Assembly: GCF_003397585.1 (NCBI RefSeq)
Contig: NZ_QJUV01000001.1
Span: forward strand, 1,054,001 to 1,118,000
Origin: Gardnerella piotii
GTDB lineage: Bacteria; Actinomycetota; Actinomycetes; Actinomycetales; Bifidobacteriaceae
DNA length: 64,000 nucleotides
Reading direction: 5' to 3'
The position numbers and the translations under genes are program-made. The notes beneath the pieces are model-generated. The model saw only the letters and a program-made list of their open reading frames with translations. It made no database searches and was not told the DNA's origin. Below are positions 18,493-26,219 of this stretch, piece after piece (the stretch's first letter is position 1; each line of letters opens with the position of its first letter).

Positions 18493-19328
18493 AGCACTTA
18501 AAATATCGCTATCCTTATAGTAAAACTCTTGCGCTAGATGACATTTCCTGCGATATTCATAAAGGCGAATTTATTGGAATAATAGGCGCTAATGGAGCTG
18601 GAAAATCAACATTATCTCAAGCTATTTTAGGTCTTGTTCCAAATCTTTACCACGGAGCGTACGGCGGAAAAGTCGAAGTAGACGGTCTTAACGCAAAAAC
18701 TACGCCAATAGACAGTCTTTGTAAAAAAGTTGGACTGGTTTTTCAAAATCCTTTTAATCAAATTACTGGCTCGAAGCTTACTGTGTATGAGGAGATTGCT
18801 TTTGGTCTGGAAAATATTGGCATTGAGAAAAGCGAGATGCAAAGTCGCGTAGAGAAAATTATGGAAATGCTCAACATTGCGCATCTTAAAGATTGCTCTC
18901 CATACGATTTATCTGGCGGCCAAATGCAACGCATGTCTATTGCCGCTATTTTAGTTATGCAACCAGAAGTAATAATTTTAGACGAGCCAACTTCGCAGCT
19001 TGATCCTAAAGGTTCCGAAGAGGTTTTTAAAGCAGTAGAATCCTTAAAAAATCAGGGTCAAACTATTATTATGGTTGAGCACAAAATGGAAAAAATCGCG
19101 CAATATAGCGACCGCGTAATGCTTTTAAGCGAAGGAAAACTCATTGATTTTGATACTCCGCAAAAAATCTTTTCTCGCGAAGACTTGGAAGAATATGGCG
19201 TAAATCCTCCTGTTTATACTCAAATTTGCAAAAAACTTTCGTTAAAAAACAATAATGGCTTGTATCCAATAACTCTTGAGCAAACGTCACGAATTTTACG
19301 CTCGCACGAAGGGAATCGCTTACAATGA
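18474..19328 (+). CDS. ECF transporter ATP-binding component A
   Basis: The 284-residue ATPase has Walker A GANGAGKSTLSQAILG near 37, the Q-loop VFQNPFNQITG, signature LSGGQMQRMSIAAILV, Walker B VIILDEPTSQLDP and the H-loop MVEHKM. All motifs are canonical. It overlaps EcfT upstream by 19 bp and the second ATPase downstream by 4 bp (ATGA type). Confidence 0.92.
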   Translation: MAAIHIEHLKYRYPYSKTLALDDISCDIHKGEFIGIIGANGAGKSTLSQAILGLVPNLYHGAYGGKVEVDGLNAKTTPIDSLCKKVGLVFQNPFNQITGSKLTVYEEIAFGLENIGIEKSEMQSRVEKIMEMLNIAHLKDCSPYDLSGGQMQRMSIAAILVMQPEVIILDEPTSQLDPKGSEEVFKAVESLKNQGQTIIMVEHKMEKIAQYSDRVMLLSEGKLIDFDTPQKIFSREDLEEYGVNPPVYTQICKKLSLKNNNGLYPITLEQTSRILRSHEGNRLQ

Positions 19329-20143
19329 CTCCTACTATTGAAATACAAAATGTGTCTTTTTCTCATACTCCAACAACACAAATATTCAACAATCTAAATT
19401 TGTCTTTTGCGCCTGGAGCATGCGCTATTGTTGGCCAAAATGGCACTGGAAAAACAACTTTACTTAAAATCCTTAGAGGACTTCTTACGCCGAAATCTGG
19501 AAGCGTTTTATTAAATGGTAAAGATATTTCAGAATGTACTGTTCCCTCTCTTGCTAAAGATATTGGATTCGTATTTCAGAATCCAGATGACCAAATTTTT
19601 GAATCAACTGTTATGCGCGAAGTAATGTTTGGACTTTTAAAAATTGGAATTGATAAGAGTCAAGCATTGATCCAAGCAAAAGAAAGTCTAAAACTTGTAG
19701 GACTTTTAGATAAAAGCGAGGTAAATCCTTACGATTTAAGTCTTTGCGAAAGGAAAATGGTTTCTATTGCGTCGATTTTAGCAATGGATACGCAAGTTGT
19801 TATTTTAGATGAGCCTACGATTGCTCAAGACGATTGCGGCAAAAATTGTATTGAATCAATTATTAAACACCTTGTTTTGCAAGGAAAGACTGTTATAGCT
19901 GTTCTTCACGATATGAATTTTGTAGCTAGAGTATTTAATCGAGTTGTTGTGCTTTCCAATGGCAAGGTTCTTTTTGACGGCACTACGCGAGACGCATTTA
20001 TGCAAGATAACATACTTTCTAGCGCACAACTAGATAAGCCAGATGTTGTGAAGCTGTGCGAAAAGTTGGGTTATGAAAATACGTTCCTATCTGTTGAAGA
20101 ATTTGTGAATTCGTATCGTGAACGAAATAATCGCAGATACTAG
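19325..20143 (+). CDS. ECF transporter ATP-binding component A' (atypical signature)
   Basis: The 272-residue ATPase has Walker A GQNGTGKTTLLKILRG, Q-loop VFQNPDDQIFE, Walker B VVILDEPTIAQDD and H-loop VLHDMN. The signature reads LSLCERKMVSIAS in place of LSGGQxxR. In ECF heterodimers the two sites are often unequal, so one composite site is probably weak. It is the last gene of the unit; no clear terminator follows before the promoter at 20180. Confidence 0.9.
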   Translation: MTPTIEIQNVSFSHTPTTQIFNNLNLSFAPGACAIVGQNGTGKTTLLKILRGLLTPKSGSVLLNGKDISECTVPSLAKDIGFVFQNPDDQIFESTVMREVMFGLLKIGIDKSQALIQAKESLKLVGLLDKSEVNPYDLSLCERKMVSIASILAMDTQVVILDEPTIAQDDCGKNCIESIIKHLVLQGKTVIAVLHDMNFVARVFNRVVVLSNGKVLFDGTTRDAFMQDNILSSAQLDKPDVVKLCEKLGYENTFLSVEEFVNSYRERNNRRY

Positions 20144-20179
20144 CCTTTATATTTACATGTTTATTTTTACATATTTATA

Positions 20180-20209
20180 TTGACGCGCTGCAATAAGCAA
20201 GCGTATACT
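20180..20209 (+). promoter_or_regulatory. Promoter of the Pro/His-rich lipoprotein gene
   Basis: TTGACG (20180-20185) and TATACT (20204-20209) are separated by 18 bp, a good vegetative promoter. AGGGGAATACC follows as ribosome site for ATG 20282. Confidence 0.75.
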
Positions 20210-20281
20210 ATACACGGCTTTGATACAGGTGGTTAGAGCTTTCTTGTATCAACAAAATACAATATGAATCAGGGGAATACC

Positions 20282-21730
20282 ATGTTACAAAACTTAAGTA
20301 ACGATAAGAACATTCACTCTAACATGTCTTTGCCATTCAAAAAAATTGTATCTAGCGTAATTGTCTCGTTAAGTGTAGTTGGATTAGCATGCTCACTAAG
20401 CTCTTGCGGATCAAATAGTGTACAAAGCAGCGCAACAAAAACAGAAGTCAAAAAGGTAAAGAAAGTAAAAGAATATAAGGTTGAGTTCTTTATTGGCACT
20501 AGCGAAGGCTTGGATTCCACTGCATCCCCTGTGATTATGCACTTCATTGGCGATGATAAAGATAATAAGGACGTTGACTTCTATCACGCCGTTCTTGCAA
20601 ACGATAAGCAAGACGTAATCAACATGAAGGCTGGTCATTATAAGGTAGAAGTATCTGATTGCATGTTGTCTAACGGGAGTATACTCGCAACAGATTCCGA
20701 TCGATTCGACGGCGGAGTGATCATCGATAAGAATAACAATAATAAAATCGAAGTTCTCTTTGCAGACAACATTGATGCTCGAATAGTCGATGAATCCCGT
20801 GTAAACCGTTACGCAAATCTTATTAAGACTGCTCTAAAGAACGGTGACGAATCTTTATCTGGCGAAAACGGTAAAGCTATTGCCGAAATTGTTAATAAGA
20901 ACATTAAAACGTTTGCCGATATTCGTCATGTAGCAGCACCTGTTGAAAATTTCTCAGTAAATAAAACACCTCAGGGTCATACTGGTAGCACTAATACAAG
21001 CAATCCACATAAAAACGCAACCACGCATCAACCTCATAGTAATGCGCAAAATCATAATGAAAGTAATCCAACTCCAAAGCCGCAACCAAAACCAGTTGTT
21101 CCTCAACCTAAGCCTAAGCCTGTAACCCCTAAGCCTAAGCCTGTAACCCCTAAGCCAAACCCTTCAACACCGCCGCAACCAAAACCTGTAACCCCTAAGC
21201 CGCATCATCATCACCATCATCCAACGCCACATCCGGTTCATCCAACCCCTGTGCCACCTGCACCTCATCCAGTTCCGCCAGCACCACGACCAGTGCCACC
21301 AACACCGGTTCCACCCGCTCCACATCCTGTTCCACCAGCTCCTCAGCCACAGAACGATGTGTTTAAGACTGGAAGAGTGATGATTGGCTACCGATTCACA
21401 TATAGCGTTGAAGATGAATGGCGTGGACATGATGTTATAGCTGATCCTTTCAAATATGGTATAATCAATGCTGGTAATCACAGTGTAACATTTGTGCCGA
21501 ACACGATGAGAATGTGGTTCGTAGATAATATGCGACCATATATCACAAAGATGCTTCGTGCAAATCTAAACGATTGCTACCACCCACTCTATGGTTACTA
21601 CACCATCAATATGCGTACCCATACGTTCACCTATGAAGTTATTGGCGAAGCTCAGGTTCCACCATACGACCCAGAAGCTAACCTTCCGGGACATCGTAGG
21701 GGTTCGGTTCGTGACGGATTCGACAACTAA
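20282..21730 (+). CDS. Proline- and histidine-rich surface lipoprotein, function unknown
   Basis: The 482-residue product has an N-terminal signal with lipobox LSSC (Cys42). An N-terminal domain (about 60-220) contains EYKVEFFIGTSEGLDS and an acidic section. A long Pro-rich linker (about 250-360) is built of KPKPVTPKP, HHHHHHP and PVPPAPHP repeats. A C-terminal domain (about 365-482) ends RRGSVRDGFDN. The linker suggests reach through the wall; the His run could bind metal. I recognise no family. ATG 20282 fits AGGGG 7 nt upstream; ATG 20264 is in frame but has no ribosome site. It has its own promoter and terminator. Confidence 0.7.
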   Translation: MLQNLSNDKNIHSNMSLPFKKIVSSVIVSLSVVGLACSLSSCGSNSVQSSATKTEVKKVKKVKEYKVEFFIGTSEGLDSTASPVIMHFIGDDKDNKDVDFYHAVLANDKQDVINMKAGHYKVEVSDCMLSNGSILATDSDRFDGGVIIDKNNNNKIEVLFADNIDARIVDESRVNRYANLIKTALKNGDESLSGENGKAIAEIVNKNIKTFADIRHVAAPVENFSVNKTPQGHTGSTNTSNPHKNATTHQPHSNAQNHNESNPTPKPQPKPVVPQPKPKPVTPKPKPVTPKPNPSTPPQPKPVTPKPHHHHHHPTPHPVHPTPVPPAPHPVPPAPRPVPPTPVPPAPHPVPPAPQPQNDVFKTGRVMIGYRFTYSVEDEWRGHDVIADPFKYGIINAGNHSVTFVPNTMRMWFVDNMRPYITKMLRANLNDCYHPLYGYYTINMRTHTFTYEVIGEAQVPPYDPEANLPGHRRGSVRDGFDN

Positions 21731-21738
21731 CCTATAAG

Positions 21739-21783
21739 ATATAGGGGCTTGAACTGTAAAAAGTTCTTGCTCCTATATTTTTT
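21739..21783 (+). terminator. Intrinsic terminator of the lipoprotein gene
   Basis: ATATAGG (21739) pairs with CCTATAT (21772-21778), with further pairing inside (TTGAACT with AAGTTCTT), then a T run to 21783. Confidence 0.85.
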
Positions 21784-21892
21784 CCCATACAAATAAAAAC
21801 CGGCGGCAAGCCGCTGCGGGAGGTATTTTGAGATTATATGCTTGAAATTCAAAAAGCATACTATTTCAAAATATTAGTGAAAGGATAATATT

Positions 21893-21961
21893 ATGCCGAA
21901 TTGGGTATATAATCAACTCGAACTTCAAAATAAAGAAGATACTGAAAAAATCGCTAAATAA
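21893..21961 (+). pseudogene. Remnant of an Api92-like (DUF1281) gene start
   Basis: A 22-codon reading frame beginning MPNWVYNQLEL has a GAAAGGATA ribosome site. The N-terminus resembles the MPNWxxNxL start of the phage and plasmid-borne Api92-like ferredoxin-fold family, whose members are much longer. It stops after TEKIAK, and palindromic repeat copy 3 begins 12 bp later. I read this as the 5' stub of a lost gene; a genuine short peptide is the alternative. Confidence 0.45.
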
Positions 21962-21972
21962 GCCAAACCCAA

Positions 21973-22010
21973 AGTAGCCAATCAATGCAAATTCGCACTT
22001 AATGGCTACT
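21973..22010. repeat. Dispersed palindromic repeat, copy 3 (degenerate right arm)
   Basis: The left arm AGTAGCCAATC and loop AATGCAAATTCGC are conserved; the right arm reads TTAATGGCTACT instead of GATTGGCTACT. It lies between the Api92-like stub and the abiEii stop. Confidence 0.82.
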
Positions 22011-22073
22011 GGCGCACGTCTCCCAATGATTTATAAAAGCCAGCACTCACTTAAAGAATTTTAACCCAAAATT

Positions 22074-22913
22074 CTATTCAAGCAATTTCAATAATGCATC
22101 CAAACTCAGTAGTGCACTGCCAAAATCAATATCTTTAGCATAAGAATATTTACGCTGATACAACGTCCACAATAAAGAAAGCTTTTCATCACAAGCAATA
22201 CTTTCATAAATAGATTTAAGATTATCTATAATATTTTCAGTTTTACGATTTTTGCAAGTTGCACAAAAAGCACGCTTAAGAATTTCCCTATCGATTTCTC
22301 TTTTATGCGAAACAAGCAGCACGTGGACATCATAAAAATCTCTCATACGCGTATTAAGAATTCCGCGCGATAATATTGTTTGCAATTTTTCTGCAAACAC
22401 TGTTTCAATATTGTAAGAAAGAATAGAAATAGAACGGTTTTCCAGCATCAGCTTATAGTCATATTCGATTGCACGTGGCGTAATCGTAGCTCCTGTAGAA
22501 ACATCAATCTTTATTGGAGTTATCATTCTTCCAATACGCGAGTCAAGCGCAAAACGAATACCTGGATATTCCATATCATCCATAATCTTCATAACGCTTT
22601 TAATAGTAAAATCAACACCATCGTCTATGTCTATACGAGATATATCCTCAATCATTCTTTTAGTATTTTCAAGCGATAAATCATAATTTTGAATAGTCGT
22701 ATCTATATCCATAGTGGATCGCATAGAAATACCAAGCAAAGATGTTACTAGAACACCGCCTTTTACAATAAAATTGTTGCGATATTTTGAAACGGAAACA
22801 CGCTCTAAGTAGCGTTCCATCATGTAAAGACGCATTAGCACACGAGGATCTGCGTTATTGTGTTCGGCGAGGTTTTTGATTCTACCTCTTATTTGCGCAT
22901 CAGTTAAATTCAC
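22074..22913 (-). CDS. abiEii: AbiEii-type nucleotidyltransferase toxin
   Basis: The 279-residue protein belongs to the AbiEii/AbiGii family (MNT-like nucleotidyltransferase fold). The substrate loop is FIVKGGVLVTSLLG near 47 and the catalytic carboxylates are in RSTMDIDTTI near 64; further on, VETVFAEKLQTIL and TRMRDFYDVHVLL match the family. These are toxins of type IV toxin-antitoxin and abortive-infection systems; related enzymes block tRNA function. The start is GTG 22913, directly next to the stop of the antitoxin gene, so the two are translationally coupled. Confidence 0.88.
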   Translation of the reverse strand: MNLTDAQIRGRIKNLAEHNNADPRVLMRLYMMERYLERVSVSKYRNNFIVKGGVLVTSLLGISMRSTMDIDTTIQNYDLSLENTKRMIEDISRIDIDDGVDFTIKSVMKIMDDMEYPGIRFALDSRIGRMITPIKIDVSTGATITPRAIEYDYKLMLENRSISILSYNIETVFAEKLQTILSRGILNTRMRDFYDVHVLLVSHKREIDREILKRAFCATCKNRKTENIIDNLKSIYESIACDEKLSLLWTLYQRKYSYAKDIDFGSALLSLDALLKLLE

Positions 22914-23519
22914 TTACAGTAACACCTCAAAATACTTGCGAACAACATTGTTTACTCTAAAAAGTTTCGCATATTCCATCAACAAATTAAGATCTTTGTC
23001 TTGTCTAGCAATATAGGATTTCAAGATTGTATTAAATTCTTGAATTTCAATTAAATTTCTGCTTCTAAACGCATCACAGACACTTCTTTCAAGATCATAC
23101 ATTGGCACTTTATTACCGAGATTATCCGTGACTAAAATCTTTCCAACTTCAAGCAATTCCTTTTTTACGCTATAAACTTTCACATTGCACGATGCTTTCA
23201 GTCGGTGAGCATTAAAACCACTATAAACAGTAATAGTGTGAGTAATTGGCTCCATATCAACTAATCCATGATAAAAGAAAGCTTCGTCGTGAGAAAAAAC
23301 AGCGGATGGTGAACGCTTATGAATAAGAAGCAACTCATCTACCCACGAGTCTTTAGAAGCATATATTCCACCGCTTAACTGTTCTAGTTCATTATCTTTA
23401 ACAAATTTATAAAACTTATATTTTGACAGTCCGCAAGATTTTGCTTCTTTTAGAGTAACCATATTGCGGCCATTAGCATCTAATAATGTAGCGATAATAG
23501 TCACCATCCTTTCGTGCAT
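22914..23519 (-). CDS. abiEi: AbiEi-type antitoxin / transcriptional regulator
   Basis: The 201-residue protein has an N-terminal winged-helix (VTLKEAKSCGLSKYKFYKFVKDNELEQL-type region with the SGGIYASKDSW wing) and the family middle segment SAVFSHDEAFFYHGL, followed by YDLERSVCDAFRSRN. AbiEi represses its own operon and counteracts AbiEii. The start is uncertain: ATG 23519 lacks a clear ribosome site, and a GTG a few codons downstream follows GAAAGGAT. Tandem TATCAC repeats lie 50-90 bp upstream and may be its operator. Confidence 0.85.
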   Translation of the reverse strand: MHERMVTIIATLLDANGRNMVTLKEAKSCGLSKYKFYKFVKDNELEQLSGGIYASKDSWVDELLLIHKRSPSAVFSHDEAFFYHGLVDMEPITHTITVYSGFNAHRLKASCNVKVYSVKKELLEVGKILVTDNLGNKVPMYDLERSVCDAFRSRNLIEIQEFNTILKSYIARQDKDLNLLMEYAKLFRVNNVVRKYFEVLL

Positions 23520-23568
23520 ATATTGTAACTTATATTAGCACGATTGGATGAATTATATTAAATTTCAC

Positions 23569-23605
23569 TATCACGATTACTATCACTATTACTATCACGA
23601 TTTAC
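23569..23605. promoter_or_regulatory. Tandem TATCACNATTAC repeats upstream of abiE (possible operator)
   Basis: Three direct 12-13 bp units, TATCACGATTAC, TATCACTATTAC and TATCACGATTTAC, follow one another. Their position just upstream of the abiE start suits an autoregulatory site, but AbiEi binding is inferred. Confidence 0.5.
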
Positions 23606-23646
23606 GCTAATAGGATTCTGCGATTGCCACACACCTACTTAATGAC

Positions 23647-23686
23647 ACGTTTACGCTGATTTAATACGTTATATCAGCATAAACGT
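23647..23686. repeat. 14-bp inverted repeat between abiE and the cys leader
   Basis: ACGTTTACGCTGAT (23647-23660) is matched by ATCAGCATAAACGT (23673-23686) with one mismatch and a 12-nt loop. It has no T run and no gene of its own. Confidence 0.7.
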
Positions 23687-23747
23687 ATCAAATGCGCAAG
23701 CAAATCGTAAAATGCAAATAGCCAAACCACATTTAACCAAATCACAA

Positions 23748-23786
23748 AGTAGCCGATCAATGCAAATTCGCGGGCGATTGGCTACT
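23748..23786. repeat. Dispersed 39-bp palindromic repeat, copy 4
   Basis: AGTAGCCGATC and GATTGGCTACT arms with the conserved TGCAAATTCGCGGGC loop; it has one arm change from copy 1. It lies about 50 bp upstream of the cys promoter. Confidence 0.9.
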
Positions 23787-23833
23787 ATCGCCAAACAGAT
23801 ACACTAACGCAGAAAAAGTAGTACGAATCAAAT

Positions 23834-23862
23834 TTGACAAACACAAATCCATTCGCTATAGT
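23834..23862 (+). promoter_or_regulatory. Promoter of the cysteine operon leader
   Basis: TTGACA (23834-23839) and TATAGT (23857-23862) with a 17-bp spacer form a near-consensus promoter. Transcription would start near 23869, about 30 nt before the leader ATG. Confidence 0.85.
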
Positions 23863-23900
23863 CTTCACTTATCACCATTTCGACGAGTAAAGGAGTGCAC

Positions 23901-23987
23901 ATGTATCATACAAATATGATGACAAATTGTTGTTGTAACGTATGCTGTTGCGCATTTCTTAATCGAAATGATGTTTGCAAACACTAA
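23901..23987 (+). CDS. Cysteine-rich leader peptide of the cysK operon
   Basis: A 28-codon frame follows an AAAGGAG ribosome site at 5 nt spacing and a strong promoter. The peptide contains CCCNVCCC (residues 10-17) plus one later Cys, so 7 of 28 codons are for cysteine, a very unlikely chance composition. It precedes an intrinsic terminator (24049-24075) and then cysK. By analogy with amino-acid leader peptides, ribosome stalling on Cys codons when charged tRNA-Cys is scarce should let transcription continue into cysK. Poly-cysteine leader ORFs acting as cysteine-responsive attenuators are known from mycobacteria. The function here is inferred. Confidence 0.8.
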   Translation: MYHTNMMTNCCCNVCCCAFLNRNDVCKH

Positions 23988-24003
23988 GTATGCATCATCT
24001 AGC

Positions 24004-24075
24004 CTGTGTTAAAAAGCATTTACGTTAAAACACAGCAAATTACGATTCAAGAAACAGCGCGCTGTTTCTTTTTTT
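24004..24075 (+). terminator. Attenuator: upstream hairpin plus intrinsic terminator before cysK
   Basis: A first hairpin pairs CTGTGTT (24004-24010) with AACACAG (24029-24035). A second, AAGAAACAGC (24049-24058) with GCTGTTTCTT (24061-24070), is followed by a T run to 24075 and is a textbook terminator. It lies between the Cys-rich leader and cysK, about 210 bp before the cysK ATG. The AACAGC of the terminator's left arm can also pair with GCTGTT inside the second Cys-codon run (23944-23949). Confidence 0.82.
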
Positions 24076-24282
24076 ATGCCAAAAATCGAATATAACGTTA
24101 AAAAATAACAATTTAATACGTGTTAATGTTAAAACGAATAAATATTAAACGAATAATGGCATCTTTAGAAACAACTAATAAATAATCACTTTATTAATAA
24201 AAATTGTTTTTTAAAAATTAAAAACAAATTAAACAAAACAAAAACAAACAAGTAAAACAACAAACAAGTAAGGGGAAATATT

Positions 24283-25215
24283 ATGTCTAATATTTACAAG
24301 TCCGTGCAAGAACTCGTAGGAAACACTCCACTTATGGAGCTTACACACATTGAAAAAGAGTACAATCTAGCAGCAAAAATCCTTGTAAAACTCGAATACT
24401 TCAACCCAGCAGGCTCCGTAAAAGACCGCATCGCAAAGCAAATGATTGAAGAAGCAGAAGCTGCAGGAACAATTAAACCAGGCTCAGTAATTGTTGAGCC
24501 AACCTCTGGAAATACTGGCATTGGTCTTTCAATGATTGCTCAAACAAAAGGATATAAAAGCATTATTGTGATGCCAGAAAGCATGTCTATTGAACGCCGA
24601 AAACTTATGAAAGCATACGGCGCCGAGCTCGTGCTCACCCCAGCTAAAGATGGAATGAAAGGCGCAATTGCCAAAGCGAAGGAAATCGTTGAAAACACGC
24701 CAAACGCGTGGACTCCAGGGCAGTTTACCAATCAAGCAAATGTGCACGCGCACTACAAAACGACTGGTCCAGAAATTTGGCAAGACACTGATGGAAACGT
24801 GGATATGCTCATTGCTGGTGTTGGAACAGGCGGCACAATCACAGGTACTGGCACATATTTAAAGGAACAAAATCCGCAGCTTGAAGTAATTGCAGTAGAG
24901 CCAGCCGACTCCCCTGTGCTCGCAGGCGGAAAGCCAGGAGCGCACAAGATTCAAGGAATCGGCGCAGGATTCGTGCCAGATGTGCTTAACCAAAACATTT
25001 ATAATCGCATTGTTCACGTAACAAATGAAGACGCAATCGAAAGCGGCAAGCTTATAAGCAAAAAAGAAGGCGTTCTCGTTGGTATTTCTTCTGGAGCTGC
25101 AATCTGGGCAGCAATCCAAGAAGCAAAAAGAGAAGAAAACGCTGGCAAAACCATTGTTGCAATACTTCCCGATTCAGGAGATCGATACTTGTCTACAGCA
25201 TTATTTGAAGACTAA
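24283..25215 (+). CDS. cysK: Cysteine synthase (O-acetylserine sulfhydrylase)
   Basis: The 310-residue PLP enzyme makes cysteine from O-acetylserine and sulfide in the cytoplasm. The PLP lysine is in NPAGSVKDRIAK near residue 46; the substrate loop is PTSGNTGIGLSM near 71; the phosphate-binding glycine loop is GVGTGGTITGTGTYLK near 180; the C-terminal serine is in LPDSGDRYLST. The length and motifs fit CysK rather than cystathionine beta-synthase. AAGGGGAA precedes the ATG. It is preceded by the leader and attenuator and followed by cysE. Confidence 0.95.
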   Translation: MSNIYKSVQELVGNTPLMELTHIEKEYNLAAKILVKLEYFNPAGSVKDRIAKQMIEEAEAAGTIKPGSVIVEPTSGNTGIGLSMIAQTKGYKSIIVMPESMSIERRKLMKAYGAELVLTPAKDGMKGAIAKAKEIVENTPNAWTPGQFTNQANVHAHYKTTGPEIWQDTDGNVDMLIAGVGTGGTITGTGTYLKEQNPQLEVIAVEPADSPVLAGGKPGAHKIQGIGAGFVPDVLNQNIYNRIVHVTNEDAIESGKLISKKEGVLVGISSGAAIWAAIQEAKREENAGKTIVAILPDSGDRYLSTALFED

Positions 25216-25246
25216 CTAAATTTAGGAGCACTACTGTAAATACGCA

Positions 25247-25315
25247 AGTTTTGATTAAATAATATATGGATAATAAATGGATAATAAATAACATTATTAG
25301 ATAATGATCAAAACT
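25247..25315. repeat. Inverted repeat with an internal 11-bp tandem duplication between cysK and cysE
   Basis: AGTTTTGAT (25247) pairs with ATCAAAACT (25307-25315). Between them ATGGATAATAA occurs twice. The T content after it is low, so it is not clearly a terminator; it may modulate the ratio of CysK to CysE. Confidence 0.55.
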
Positions 25316-25354
25316 GTAGAATAAAGAAAATAATAAAAATAACGGGAGAAATGT

Positions 25355-26212
25355 ATGAGTGATCGCCTTGACCTTATAAATCAACTAAACTCAATTAACG
25401 ATTCAGACATAAGGCAAGCTACATTCATACCTAATTACCGCAATATTATTGCACTCATACATGCGACTCAGGCTCTACTTTTGCCTGAGTTGCATGTGCG
25501 CAATGAAAGCAACGATACTACGCAACTCAACGCTAGTTTGAACAATAACGCTAGTTTGAATACCGTTACTTCAAACGCATTAGACACTATAGAACGCATT
25601 ATATTTCACGAACTTCAATGCTACACAAGCAACACAATTAAAATTCGAGAAACTTGCAATCAATTTATAAATACTCTTCCTACAATTAAAAAGTTACTTT
25701 TAACAGATATTCAAGCCATGTATGAAGGCGATCCTGCTTGCACAAGCAAAGTAGAAGTAACGCTCGCATACCCTGGTTTTTATGCAATGCTTATTCACCG
25801 CACAGCTCACGCACTCTACGAACTTAACGTACCGCTAATTCCTAGACTTATGAGCGAATATGCACACAGAAAAACTGGAATCGACATTCATCCAGGAGCA
25901 AAAATTGGCGCATATTTTTGCATTGATCACGGAACTGGCATTGTAATTGGAGAAACAACTGTGATTGGCGAGCATGTTAAGCTTTACCAAGGCGTAACGC
26001 TGGGTGCAAAAAGTTTTGCGCTAGACGAGAATGGAAATCCTGTAAAAGGCGGAAAGCGGCATCCAAATATTGGAAATAATGTTGTAATTTACGCAAACGC
26101 AACAATCTTAGGCGGAGAAACCACAATCGGCAGCGGAAGTACAATCGCAGCAAACGCGTGGATAAACCGCAGCATTCCTGCAAACACAACCTACCACTTT
26201 CCTAAAGCCTAG
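25355..26212 (+). CDS. cysE: Serine O-acetyltransferase
   Basis: The 285-residue enzyme acetylates serine with acetyl-CoA, supplying O-acetylserine to CysK. The N-terminal helical domain (1-170) includes DIQAMYEGDPAC; the C-terminal left-handed beta-helix is made of hexapeptide repeats from IDIHPGAKIGAYFCIDHGTG through TLGAKSF and GGKRHPNIGNNVVIYANATILGG. The catalytic Asp/His pair lies in IDHGTGIVIGETT. GGGAGAAATGT precedes the ATG. It follows cysK by 140 bp and is convergent with the GNAT gene, whose end is 7 bp away. Confidence 0.93.
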   Translation: MSDRLDLINQLNSINDSDIRQATFIPNYRNIIALIHATQALLLPELHVRNESNDTTQLNASLNNNASLNTVTSNALDTIERIIFHELQCYTSNTIKIRETCNQFINTLPTIKKLLLTDIQAMYEGDPACTSKVEVTLAYPGFYAMLIHRTAHALYELNVPLIPRLMSEYAHRKTGIDIHPGAKIGAYFCIDHGTGIVIGETTVIGEHVKLYQGVTLGAKSFALDENGNPVKGGKRHPNIGNNVVIYANATILGGETTIGSGSTIAANAWINRSIPANTTYHFPKA

Positions 26213-26219
26213 TACACAA

